In this document: positions 1 through 7,912 of the stretch, in pieces
Layout of the letters: each line of letters opens with the position of its first letter
Numbering within the stretch: position 1 is the first letter of the stretch
From: JAWVZB01 sp033722375
GTDB taxonomy: Bacteria > Actinomycetota > Nitriliruptoria > Nitriliruptorales > Nitriliruptoraceae
DNA length: 48,440 nt
Assembly (NCBI GenBank): GCA_033722375.1
Contig: JAWVZB010000007.1
Coordinates: 1 to 48,440 of the forward strand
Direction of reading: 5' to 3'
Made by a program: the position numbers and the translations under genes
The notes under the pieces: generated by a model
Told to the model about the DNA's origin: nothing
The model's input: only the letters and a program-made list of their open reading frames with translations
Database searches by the model: none

Positions 1-18
1 GAACGACGGCTGACGATC

Positions 19-903
19 TCAGGGCACGAGGATGCTCCAACGGTCTGGCTCGACGCGGAAGACCCGCTCGGTGTACTGCTCGCCCGCGAGCTCACCGTCG
101 ATGTTGTAGCCGACCTCGTCCCCGGTGATCACCACTTCCTCACCGCGAGCGAGGTGGACGTCGTCGCGGTCGAGATGGGTGCCCGATTGGAGCGCGACGC
201 CCAACGCTGCCCGCTGAGGCGGGCCGAGCGGTGTGCAGACCACCACGTCCAGCGTGCCGTCGTCGGGTTCCGCGTCGGGGGACATGACCGTGCCGCCACC
301 GAAGGTGCGGCCGTTCATCACCGCCACGAGCAGCACGTTGCTCGTCCGTTCGGTGCGGACGGGTGTGCCGTCCACCTCGACATGGAGGTTCCAGCCGTCG
401 GCGGTCACCCCGGCCGCGATGGCGCCCAGTGGGTACGCGAACTCGCCGACCCGGTCCTTCAGTTCCTCGGCCCGGGAGGCGGCATCGACCCCGACGCCCG
501 CGTGCAGCGCGTTGACGGCGATCGTGTCGTCGTCCGACACGACGAGGTCGAGCTGCCGGCGACGCCCGTCGATGATGACCCCGGCCGCGTCCTCGGGCTC
601 GAGCGGGATGCCGAGCGTCCGGGCCAGGTCGTTGCCGGTGCCGAGCGGCACCCAGCCCAGCGTCACGTCCTCGAGGAGCCCCTCGGCCCGGAGCCGATCC
701 ACTGCGAGGTGGATGCTGCCGTCGCCACCGCACACCACGAGTTGGCGGCCGTCGAGGTCGCGCACGACCTGCTCGAGCTCACTCGGGTCCTCCGTCTCGG
801 CGACCTCGGCGTCACCGTGCTCCGAGAGCACTGCCGTCGCGGTTCCGACCGCCTCGTGTTCGGCCTTGCCGGCGTTGGCGTTGACGACGACCACGAACTC
901 CAT
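19..903 (-). CDS. Diacylglycerol/lipid kinase family protein (YegS/DgkB-like)
   Basis: Predicted cytosolic kinase that phosphorylates diacylglycerol or a related lipid with ATP. The 294-residue length fits the family. Residues 7-13 (VNANAGK) form the first nucleotide loop, GGDGS at 59-63 is the family signature, and PLGTGNDLAR at 86-95 is the third conserved motif. The start is the ATG at 903, which gives the usual short beta-strand N-terminus; the frame is open a little further upstream, but without family similarity. It diverges from an ABC exporter across a 98-bp gap. The substrate (diacylglycerol, sphingoid base or another lipid) cannot be read from sequence. Family assignment is strong. 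Confidence 0.88.
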   Translation of the reverse strand: MEFVVVVNANAGKAEHEAVGTATAVLSEHGDAEVAETEDPSELEQVVRDLDGRQLVVCGGDGSIHLAVDRLRAEGLLEDVTLGWVPLGTGNDLARTLGIPLEPEDAAGVIIDGRRRQLDLVVSDDDTIAVNALHAGVGVDAASRAEELKDRVGEFAYPLGAIAAGVTADGWNLHVEVDGTPVRTERTSNVLLVAVMNGRTFGGGTVMSPDAEPDDGTLDVVVCTPLGPPQRAALGVALQSGTHLDRDDVHLARGEEVVITGDEVGYNIDGELAGEQYTERVFRVEPDRWSILVP

Positions 904-974
904 GGCATCCGTTCTCCGAGGCAGGACCAGCGAGTGTCCCACACGGCCCGCTTCGGAGCGTGGCCGAAGGGCAG

Positions 975-980
975 TAGCGT
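975..980 (+). promoter_or_regulatory. Candidate -10 box (TAGCGT) for the ABC exporter
   Basis: TAGCGT lies 21 bases before the ATG at 1002, giving a predicted leader of about 15 nt with a weak GGAAG ribosome site. It matches the TANNNT pattern seen before many genes here. No clear -35 is visible. Confidence 0.4.
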
Positions 981-1001
981 GTCCTGGTCGGAAGTGCCGA
1001 G

Positions 1002-1955
1002 ATGCTCGAGATCAGGGGACTACGCAAGGCGTACGGGGAGGTCGTCGCGCTCGCCGGGGTGGATCTCGACGTGCCCCGGGGGCGGATCGTGTCGCTGCTC
1101 GGGCCGAACGGTGCCGGCAAGACCACGCTCGTGTCGATCGTGAGTGGGCTGCGGCATGCCGACGCCGGAACGGTGCGCGTCGGTGATGTCGACGCGCTGC
1201 GACACCCACAGCAGGCCCGGCAGCTCATCGGACTCGCGCCCCAGGAGCTCGGTCTCTACCCGATCCTGACGGTGCGACGCAACCTCCAGGTGTTCGGTGA
1301 GCTCTACGGGTTGCGTGGTACGGAGCTCGAGAGCCGGATCGGCGAGACGGCTGCTGCGCTCGGGGTCGACCCGCTACTCGATCGCAAGGCCGGCGAGTTG
1401 TCCGGGGGCCAGAAGCGACGCGTGCACACCGCGATCGCGTTGCTCCACCGGCCGCCGCTGCTGCTGCTCGACGAGGCCACGGTCGGTGCCGACATCGAGA
1501 CCCGGGGCGAGTTGCTGGGTCTGGTTCGCCGGCTCGCGCACGAGGGGAAGGCCGCGGTCCTCTACACGACCCACTACCTCCACGAGGTCGAAGAGCTGGG
1601 CGCGACTGTCGTCATCATCGACGAAGGCAGGGTGATCGCGGCCGGTGGCGTCGAGGACCTCATCGCGGAGCACGCACAGCCTGTCGTCGAGGTCGCGTTC
1701 GACGGGCAGGCGCCGCTCATCGACGTCTCGGCGCCCTACGAGGTCGAGGACGACCGCATCCGTGTCCCGAGCGGAGAACCCGCGCGAACGGCCGCGACCC
1801 TGCTCGCGAGTCTCGGGTCCGACGCGGACCGCGTCCGCAGCGTCGAGATCGTTCGGCCCAGCCTCGAGGCGGTCTACCTCGCGTTGACCGGCAAGCGTTA
1901 CGACCCCACCGGGGCGGGGGTGGAGGAGGAGGTCTCGGGTGTCGCCGCGAACTAG
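1002..1955 (+). CDS. ABC transporter ATP-binding protein (ABC-2/DrrA type)
   Basis: Nucleotide-binding subunit of a two-gene exporter, 317 residues. The ABC domain occupies about residues 1-220: Walker A GPNGAGKTT at 34-42, signature LSGGQ at 133-137, Walker B LLLLDE with the Asp and Glu at 157-158, and the switch His in YTTHYLHE. The C-terminal ~95 residues form the extension common in DrrA/NatA-type proteins. The 3' end overlaps the permease gene by 17 bases, so the two are translated together. The cargo (drug, lipid or polysaccharide precursor) is unknown. The divergent lipid kinase next door may be chance. Confidence 0.92.
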   Translation: MLEIRGLRKAYGEVVALAGVDLDVPRGRIVSLLGPNGAGKTTLVSIVSGLRHADAGTVRVGDVDALRHPQQARQLIGLAPQELGLYPILTVRRNLQVFGELYGLRGTELESRIGETAAALGVDPLLDRKAGELSGGQKRRVHTAIALLHRPPLLLLDEATVGADIETRGELLGLVRRLAHEGKAAVLYTTHYLHEVEELGATVVIIDEGRVIAAGGVEDLIAEHAQPVVEVAFDGQAPLIDVSAPYEVEDDRIRVPSGEPARTAATLLASLGSDADRVRSVEIVRPSLEAVYLALTGKRYDPTGAGVEEEVSGVAAN

Positions 1956-2715
1956 CGCCGCGCTCCTGCGGCACGAGTTGCGGATCATGGCGACCGATCC
2001 GTCGGTGGTCGTGTTCGTACTCGTGATGCCGCTGCTGATGATCGCCTTCACCGAGCGGCTGTTCGCCGCCCCGTTGGCGTCGGAGGCCGCCGGCAGTCAG
2101 GTCGACGGCAGCGACTTCGCCGTTCCAGGGATGGCGGTGGCGTTCGCGGCGTTCGGTGTCGGCTTCTCGGGGTTCGCGTTCTTCCGTGAGCACGGCTGGG
2201 GGACCTGGGAACGGCTCCGCGCCACGCCGGCGTCACCCGCGGACATCATGACCGGGAAGGTGCTGCCGGCGGTGCTCCTGACCACGCTCCAAGTTGCGCT
2301 GTTGTTCGCGCTCGGTGGGCCACTGTTCGGCTTCACGATCCGCGGTTCGGTTCTCGCCATCACCGTGCTGATCGTGGCGCTCGCGCTCGCACTCAACGCC
2401 TTCGGCGTCGCGATCGTGGCCGTGACGAGGACCGCCCAGCAGCTCAACGCCGCCGGGTCCGCTGGAGGGATGGTCATGGCCACGATGGGCGGGGCGTTCG
2501 TCCCCATCGAGGTGATGCCGTCCTGGGCGGCGACACTGGCCCCCGCCATGCCGACCTACTGGGCGATGCGTGGGCTGCGCGCGGTGATCTTCGAGGGCGG
2601 TGGCATCGCGGAGACCGCCCTGCCGGTCCTGATGCTGATGGGCTTCACGTTGGCGTTCGGGGCGGTCGCCGCCTGGCGGTTCCGCTTCGACGAGACCAAG
2701 GTCCACTTCGGCTGA
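1939..2715 (+). CDS. ABC-2 type transporter permease
   Basis: Integral membrane partner of the preceding ATPase, 258 residues with about six hydrophobic segments and a short cytoplasmic N-terminus. It has the ABC-2 permease layout: a first helix with PLLMIAF, a cytoplasmic stretch containing WERLRATPAS before the middle helices, and the late motif FVPIEVMPSW. The start is the GTG at 1939, preceded by a strong GGAGGAGG site inside the end of the ATPase gene. Together the two genes form a complete single-ATPase, single-permease exporter. Confidence 0.9.
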   Translation: MSPRTSAALLRHELRIMATDPSVVVFVLVMPLLMIAFTERLFAAPLASEAAGSQVDGSDFAVPGMAVAFAAFGVGFSGFAFFREHGWGTWERLRATPASPADIMTGKVLPAVLLTTLQVALLFALGGPLFGFTIRGSVLAITVLIVALALALNAFGVAIVAVTRTAQQLNAAGSAGGMVMATMGGAFVPIEVMPSWAATLAPAMPTYWAMRGLRAVIFEGGGIAETALPVLMLMGFTLAFGAVAAWRFRFDETKVHFG

Positions 2716-2769
2716 CGTGTCAGAACGGCCTCGTCGACGGGGGCCCGGCCGTGGGCGTGGCCGTTGCCG

Positions 2770-4005
2770 TCAGGACGACGAGCCGAGGAGGCTGCGATCG
2801 TCGCCTGGTAGCGAGAGCATCCGCTCGAGCGCGAGCAAGGCGTTGTCGCGGACGTCGTCGGGCACGCGGACCTCGTTGACGACGTCGCCCTGGAGCAGCG
2901 ACTCCATCACCCACACGAGGTGGGGCAGGTCGATCCGGTTCATCGTGGCGCAGAAGCAGACGGTGTCGTCGAGGAAGACGACCGTCTTGTCGGGGTGCTC
3001 CTGGTCGAGCCGCTTGACGAGGTTCAGCTCGGTAGCGATGGCGAGCGTCGATCCCGCCGGCGCGTCCTCGACCCACCCGATGATCTGGCTGGTCGAACCG
3101 ACCTTGTCGGCTTTCTTCACGACCTCGTGGCGGCACTCGGGGTGCACGAGGATCTCGACGCCCGGCAACTCGCGGCGAGCCTCATCGACCATGTGCGGCA
3201 TGAAGCGGGCATGGACCGAGCAGTGGCCCTTCCACAGCACCACGCTCGCGTCGCGGAGCTCCAGGTCCGTCACGCCACCGTCGGGCTGCCACGGGTCGTA
3301 GACCACGCAGTCGTCGAGCTCGAGGCCGAGCGACAGGACCGCGGTGTTGCGTCCGAGGTGCTGATCGGGGAGGAAGAGCACCCGCTCGCCCCGCTCGAAC
3401 GCCCACGACATCGCCCGGGGCGCGTTCGACGACGTGCAGATCGCCCCGCCCCGTTCGCCGCAGAACGCTTTGATCGCTGCGGTCGAGTTCATGTAGGTCA
3501 GCGGCACCGTGGTGTCGGCGACGCCAGCTCGCTCGAGTCGGGCCCAGGCGTCGACGAGCTGGGTCGCCTCCGCCATGTCGGCCATCGAGCAGCCGGCTGC
3601 CAGGTCCGGCAGGATCACGGTCTGGCCGGGGCGGGCCAGGATCGATGCCGACTCGGCCATGAAGTGCACCCCGCAGAACACGATGTGCGGGGCGTCGGCG
3701 TCAGCGGCGAACCGGGCCAGCTTGAACGAGTCTCCGCGTGCGTCGGCGAGGGCGATGACCTCGTCACGCTGGTAGTGGTGGCCGAGGATCACGACCTGGT
3801 CCCCGAGTCTTGCCCGCGCCTCCGCGGCTCGCTCCGCGAGCCCAGGCTCGGACGGTGAGGGGAGATCACCAGGACACACCACGCCCCGCTCGCTGTCGCT
3901 GTCGGCGCGACGTCCCAGCCGGAGGAGCGGGGAGTCGGTCGGGATCGTCGGGCTGTCGCTGCGGTTGTGCACCTGTGCGGCGCGCGGCCGTTCGAGCGTT
4001 GGCAT
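2770..4005 (-). CDS. nadA: Quinolinate synthase NadA
   Basis: [4Fe-4S] enzyme that condenses iminoaspartate with dihydroxyacetone phosphate to quinolinate in de novo NAD synthesis. The protein is 411 residues and carries GHHYQRDEV, GDSFKLA and FCGVHFMAES, with the first cluster Cys near residue 111. Later come HPECRHEV and DDTVCFCATMNR, which hold further conserved cysteines. The start is the ATG at 4005, behind GAGAGG; the frame is open further upstream, but that stretch looks untranslated. The usual partners nadB and nadC are not in this window. An AT-rich palindrome lies 64 bases upstream of the start. The gene converges on the ABC permease. Confidence 0.95.
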   Translation of the reverse strand: MPTLERPRAAQVHNRSDSPTIPTDSPLLRLGRRADSDSERGVVCPGDLPSPSEPGLAERAAEARARLGDQVVILGHHYQRDEVIALADARGDSFKLARFAADADAPHIVFCGVHFMAESASILARPGQTVILPDLAAGCSMADMAEATQLVDAWARLERAGVADTTVPLTYMNSTAAIKAFCGERGGAICTSSNAPRAMSWAFERGERVLFLPDQHLGRNTAVLSLGLELDDCVVYDPWQPDGGVTDLELRDASVVLWKGHCSVHARFMPHMVDEARRELPGVEILVHPECRHEVVKKADKVGSTSQIIGWVEDAPAGSTLAIATELNLVKRLDQEHPDKTVVFLDDTVCFCATMNRIDLPHLVWVMESLLQGDVVNEVRVPDDVRDNALLALERMLSLPGDDRSLLGSSS

Positions 4006-4068
4006 GTCGTGGCCTCTCACAGGCGGAGCGGGGAACAGCCGGCCGCTCAGCATCCGTCGGCAGATTTA

Positions 4069-4083
4069 TTGTCAGATTGACAA
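4069..4083. promoter_or_regulatory. Palindrome TTGTCA-GAT-TGACAA upstream of nadA
   Basis: A perfect 6-bp inverted repeat with a 3-bp spacer in a distinctly AT-rich patch between the divergent nadA and glycerate kinase genes. Its position fits an operator for nadA. NAD-synthesis genes are often controlled by NrtR, NiaR or NadQ, but I cannot assign this site to any of them. Confidence 0.5.
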
Positions 4084-4123
4084 GAATTCGAGAGGAAGCG
4101 TACCACCGACCTCGCTCGACGCC

Positions 4124-4129
4124 TAGCCT
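4124..4129 (+). promoter_or_regulatory. Candidate -10 box (TAGCCT) for glycerate kinase
   Basis: TAGCCT lies 35 bases before the TTG start at 4165, leaving room for the GAGGTG ribosome site at 4155-4160. The -35 region is not recognisable. Confidence 0.35.
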
Positions 4130-4164
4130 CGCGGCTCCAGCCGAACCCTCCGTCGAGGTGCCCC

Positions 4165-5247
4165 TTGCGCGTCGTCATCGCCCCGGACTCGTTCACGGGC
4201 ACGTTGACCGCGATCGAGGCAGCCGAGGCCATCGCCACCGGTTGGCGGGCGGGGCGCCCCGACGACGAGCTCACGGTGCTACCGATGTCCGACGGTGGCG
4301 ATGGCTTCCTCGACGTGATCGACCTCGCGATCTCCGGTCGGACCTCGCGCCTCGAGGTGGAGGTCGCCGACCCCCGAGGCCGCCCGGTGGATGCGAGCCT
4401 GCTCGTGCACGGCGAGACGGCCTACGTCGAGTCCGCCCAGGCGTGCGGCCTGCACCACCTCGCCGACCGCGAGCGCGACCCCCTCGAGACCACCACCTAC
4501 GGCGTCGGTCAGCTGCTCGAGGTGGCGCGCGACACCGCGAGACGGGTGGTCGTTGGACTGGGTGGATCGGCGACGGTCGATGGTGGGGCCGGCGCGCTCA
4601 CCGCCCTCGGCTTCCGCCTCACCGTCGAGGACGGCAGTGGCCTCAAGATCGGAGGCGGGGAGCTGCATCGGCTCGCCGCGATCGCACGCCCGTGGGTGTC
4701 GGACGAGTGGGACGACATCGAGCTCGAGGTCCTCGCCGACGTTCGGACCGATCTCCTCGACGCCCCGGCCACGTTCGGGCCCCAGAAGGGAGCCGACCGC
4801 GACGGCATCGCCCGGCTCGAGCGTGGCTTGGAGCGGTTCGCCGAGGTGGTGACTCGGGACCTCGGCGCCGACCTGCGGAACGAGCCAGGGACGGGAGCAG
4901 CGGGTGGGCTCGGGTTCGGGCTCGTCGCCGGGCTCGGAGGACGGCTCGTGGCCGGCGGTCCGCGTGTAGCGAGGTTGATCGGACTTCCGGCTGCCCTCGA
5001 CGCGGCGGACCTGCTGGTAGTGGGGGAGGGGCAGATCGACGCGACCTCGACGCAGGGCAAGGTGGTCGGCACCCTCCTCGATCTCGCGGCCGACCACGGG
5101 GTGGAGGTGGCCGCCGTCACCGGCCGTGCCGCCGAGATCCCCGACGCGCTGATGGCGGTCGAGCCCGTCACCGGCGGCGAGGACGTGACGCCGGCGGTGC
5201 AGCGTGCCGCCGAGCGACTCGCAGGGCGGATCGGCCGGACGGGCTGA
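4165..5247 (+). CDS. Glycerate kinase (GlxK/GarK family)
   Basis: Predicted to phosphorylate D-glycerate with ATP, linking glycerate or glyoxylate use to glycolysis. The 360 residues carry the family N-terminus APDSFTGTLTAIEAAEAI, MSDGGDGF, GLGGSATVDGGAG, FGPQKGA, GTGAAGGLGFGL and the late VGEGQIDATSTQGK. All are hallmarks of the type I glycerate kinase fold. The start codon is TTG, supported by GAGGTG five bases upstream and by alignment of the first strand. The product position on glycerate (2- or 3-phospho) is not resolved by sequence alone. Confidence 0.92.
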   Translation: MRVVIAPDSFTGTLTAIEAAEAIATGWRAGRPDDELTVLPMSDGGDGFLDVIDLAISGRTSRLEVEVADPRGRPVDASLLVHGETAYVESAQACGLHHLADRERDPLETTTYGVGQLLEVARDTARRVVVGLGGSATVDGGAGALTALGFRLTVEDGSGLKIGGGELHRLAAIARPWVSDEWDDIELEVLADVRTDLLDAPATFGPQKGADRDGIARLERGLERFAEVVTRDLGADLRNEPGTGAAGGLGFGLVAGLGGRLVAGGPRVARLIGLPAALDAADLLVVGEGQIDATSTQGKVVGTLLDLAADHGVEVAAVTGRAAEIPDALMAVEPVTGGEDVTPAVQRAAERLAGRIGRTG

Positions 5248-5260
5248 CCCCGCTGCGGGG
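5248..5260 (+). terminator. Short GC hairpin after glycerate kinase
   Basis: CCCCG-CTG-CGGGG begins directly after the stop codon. The stem is only 5 bp and no U-tract follows, so terminator function is tentative. Confidence 0.3.
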
Positions 5261-5317
5261 AACACCCTCGGTACACTCCACGTTGACACGAGCCCACGCG
5301 GCCCCGAGGAGATCTCC

Positions 5318-5725
5318 GTGAGCGAGACCCAGGTTCACGACCACGCCACCCACGACCACGCCACCCACGATCACGATCACGACGTCGAGGACAACACGAG
5401 CGTGACGCTGACGTCGGCGGCGGCGGACAAGGTGCGGGCGTTCCTCGAGGACGAGGACGACATCGACGACGTCGCACTCCGCGTGGCCGTCCAGGCCGGC
5501 GGCTGCGCCGGGTTCCGCTACGCGCTCTTCTTCGACGACCGCCAGCTCGATGGTGACGTCGAGCACGAGCAGCACGGCATCACGATCCGCATCGACAAGA
5601 TGAGCTCGCCCTACCTCGGCGGGGCGGTCATCGACTGGAAGGAATCGCTCGAGGCGTCCGGGTTCGCCATCGAGAACCCGAACTCGACCGGCTCCTGCGC
5701 CTGCGGCGAATCCGCCACGTTCTAG
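5318..5725 (+). CDS. A-type iron-sulfur carrier (HesB/IscA/ErpA family) with His-rich N-terminus
   Basis: Cytosolic protein that binds an Fe-S cluster and passes it to apo-enzymes. From the GTG at 5318 it is 135 residues. The core (about residue 30 onward) has the three family cysteines, one in GGCAGF and two in the C-terminal CACGES. The first 22 residues contain an unusual His/Asp stretch (HDHATHDHATHDHDHD), a possible metal-binding tail absent from typical IscA. The GTG was chosen because it follows a GAGGAG site and because upstream codons lack conserved character. Candidate clients in this window include NadA and ThiH. Confidence 0.9.
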   Translation: MSETQVHDHATHDHATHDHDHDVEDNTSVTLTSAAADKVRAFLEDEDDIDDVALRVAVQAGGCAGFRYALFFDDRQLDGDVEHEQHGITIRIDKMSSPYLGGAVIDWKESLEASGFAIENPNSTGSCACGESATF

Positions 5726-5802
5726 CCTCCTCACGACCCTCGCTCCGGCTGCGCGGGGCGCTCCCGGCTCCAGCCCGCCCCTGACGTCGTTGCGACTCGC
5801 CC

Positions 5803-5819
5803 CGATAGCTCTGCTATCG
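5803..5819. terminator. Perfect 7-bp hairpin between convergent genes
   Basis: CGATAGC-TCT-GCTATCG sits in the 202-bp gap between the convergent Fe-S carrier and acyl-CoA synthetase genes, flanked on both sides by the direct repeat ACTCGCC. It could act as a bidirectional terminator or be a REP-like dispersed element. Nothing else is recognisable in this gap. Confidence 0.45.
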
Positions 5820-5927
5820 AGACTCGCCGCGCCTAGGCAGGACCGACCTGGCGCTCGGAATCACTCCCGCGGTCCGTCGCTCACGCCGCTCCTCGGCTCC
5901 ACCGCCGGGACCGGCCGTTCGCTGCTC

Positions 5928-7556
5928 CTACGAGTCGTCGGCGCGGGCGATGTCGAGCTCGCCCTCCTCGTACTGGTTGCGCAGCACCTTCTTGTCGAAC
6001 TTGCCGACCGAGGTCTTCGGGACCTCCTCGATGAAGGTGTAGCGCTCGGGCAGCCACCACTTGGCCACGCGGCCTTCGAGGAACTCGTTGAGCTCCTCGG
6101 GTGTCAGCGACGAGCCCTCGGCGACCACCACGCACGCCAAGGGGCGCTCGTCCCACTTCTCGTCGGGGACGCCGACCACGGCCGCTTCGACGACGTCCTC
6201 GTGGGCCATGATCTCGTTCTCGAGGTCGACCGAGCTGATCCATTCCCCACCGGACTTGATGACGTCCTTGGTGCGATCGACGATCTGCATGAACCCGAGC
6301 GGGTCGATCACGCCGACGTCACCGGTCCGCAGCCAGCCGTCGTCGGTGAACTTCTCGGGTGCGTCGATGCCGTGGTAGCCGCCGGTGATCCACGGTCCGC
6401 GGACCTGGATCTCGCCGATCGCCTTCCCGTCCCAGGGCTGCTCCTCGCCCTCGTCGTCGACGATCCGCATGTCCACGCCGGGGGCGATCCGCCCGGTCTT
6501 GGCGCGCCAGTCGATCGATTCCTCGGGGCTGGCGCCGCGCGGGGGGATCGCGACGGATCCGAGCGGGGACATCTCGGTCATGCCCCACGCCTGGATGATC
6601 TCGACGTCCCAACGCTCCTCGTACTCCTCGATCAGCGAACGCGGAACCGCCGAGCCACCGACCACGACCCACTCCATCGAGCTGAGGTCGACGTCGTTCG
6701 CCTCGCCGTACTGCAGCACGCCGTTCCAGACGGTCGGCACGGCCGCGGAACAGGTCGGCTGCTCGGACTCGATGAACGCGACGAGCGGCTCCGGCTGGAG
6801 GAACTTCTCGGGTTGGAGGATGTCCGCCCCCTGCATCCAGCCGAGGTAGATGAGCCCCCAGGCGTTGGCGTGGAACTGGGGGACGACGAGCAACAGCCGG
6901 TCACGATCGCTCACGTCGAGGCCGCCGACGGCCGCCCCGAACGTGTGGGTCCAGTTGGACCGGTGGCTGTAGACGACCCCTTTCGGGTTCCCGGTCGTGC
7001 CGGACGTGTAACACATCGCCGCCGCCGAGTCCTCGTCGAGTTCGGGCCACTCGTAGCTCGCGGAGGCGTCGGCGATGAGATCGTCGTAGCGCACGACCTT
7101 GTCCTCGGGGAGCGCCGAGGCGTCCCCGTCGCCGACGACGATGAAGTGCTCGACCGAGTCGATGTCGTCGAGGACCTTCGTGAGCGCCGGGATGAGCGAG
7201 TCGTCGACGATGATGACCCGGTCCTCCCCGTCGTTGATGACGTAGGAGAGTTGGTCCGGGAACAGGCGGATGTTGAGCATGTGCAACACCGCACCCATGC
7301 ACGGCACGGCGAAGTAGGCCTCGAAGTGCTCCTGGTGGTTCCAGCAGAAGGTGCCGACCACGTCGCCGCGACCGATGCCCAGTGATTCGAGACCGTTGGC
7401 GAGCCGCTGCATGCGCTCGTAGGTGTCCGCGAAGGTCACCGAGCGGGCGCTGTCACCCTGCCAGGTGACCACCTTCGAGTCCGAATGGACCCGCCTGCCG
7501 TGCTCGAGGATCTGGGTGAGTGTGAGCGGGTAGTCCATCATCGTGCTCGTGACCAC
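5928..7556 (-). CDS. Long-chain fatty-acid--CoA ligase (AMP-binding, FadD-like)
   Basis: Adenylate-forming enzyme predicted to activate a fatty acid to acyl-CoA through acyl-AMP. It is 542 residues. YTSGTTGNPKG is the P-loop motif, GWLRTGDVG holds the adenine/ribose-binding Asp, DRTKDVIKSGGEWIS is the hinge region, and the Lys of KTSVGKFDKK is the catalytic C-terminal lysine. The start is the GTG at 7556, seven bases after GGAGGG; an ATG pair five codons later is the alternative. The upstream open frame overlaps tusA and is rejected. An acyl-CoA synthetase near pimB' and trpD recalls fadD15 of Mycobacterium tuberculosis. Chain-length specificity is unknown. Confidence 0.92.
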   Translation of the reverse strand: MVTSTMMDYPLTLTQILEHGRRVHSDSKVVTWQGDSARSVTFADTYERMQRLANGLESLGIGRGDVVGTFCWNHQEHFEAYFAVPCMGAVLHMLNIRLFPDQLSYVINDGEDRVIIVDDSLIPALTKVLDDIDSVEHFIVVGDGDASALPEDKVVRYDDLIADASASYEWPELDEDSAAAMCYTSGTTGNPKGVVYSHRSNWTHTFGAAVGGLDVSDRDRLLLVVPQFHANAWGLIYLGWMQGADILQPEKFLQPEPLVAFIESEQPTCSAAVPTVWNGVLQYGEANDVDLSSMEWVVVGGSAVPRSLIEEYEERWDVEIIQAWGMTEMSPLGSVAIPPRGASPEESIDWRAKTGRIAPGVDMRIVDDEGEEQPWDGKAIGEIQVRGPWITGGYHGIDAPEKFTDDGWLRTGDVGVIDPLGFMQIVDRTKDVIKSGGEWISSVDLENEIMAHEDVVEAAVVGVPDEKWDERPLACVVVAEGSSLTPEELNEFLEGRVAKWWLPERYTFIEEVPKTSVGKFDKKVLRNQYEEGELDIARADDS

Positions 7557-7666
7557 GGTGGCTCCCTCCGGTGTCGGATCTGCGCTCCAAGTATGCGTAT
7601 AGACGAGCCCCGCCGCGGGCGACAGGACCGTTCGTGTAGCCGGGCTGGCCGAAGCGCGACCCGTGC

Positions 7667-7912
7667 TCAGTCCCGGATCTTCTCGACGACGAACTCCAGC
7701 GGGTCGCCCTCGGTGTCCGATGCCACCAGCTTCTGGCGCTTCATCCGGCACCAGACGGGGATGTCGACCTTTGCGGCCGGGTCGGTTGCCAGCAGACGGA
7801 ACCGCGTTCCGACGGGATGTGCGTCCACGGCTCCGGCCAGCTCGACGACCGGCATCGGGCACGCGAGCCCGGACGCGTCCACCACAACGACGTCGTCCTC
7901 ATCCCCAACCAT
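7667..7912 (-). CDS. TusA-family sulfurtransferase
   Basis: Small cytosolic sulfur carrier of 81 residues. The motif LACPMPVVEL near the N-terminus holds the persulfide-bearing Cys of the CPxP signature. The rest fits the two-layer TusA fold, ending in FVVEKIRD. Its ATG shares one base with the TGA of the upstream cysteine desulfurase, so the two are translationally coupled. By family knowledge the desulfurase would load this Cys with sulfur for a thiolation pathway such as tRNA or cofactor modification; the acceptor is not in the window. An extra Cys in the pattern VWCRMKRQ is not part of the signature. Confidence 0.88.
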   Translation of the reverse strand: MVGDEDDVVVVDASGLACPMPVVELAGAVDAHPVGTRFRLLATDPAAKVDIPVWCRMKRQKLVASDTEGDPLEFVVEKIRD

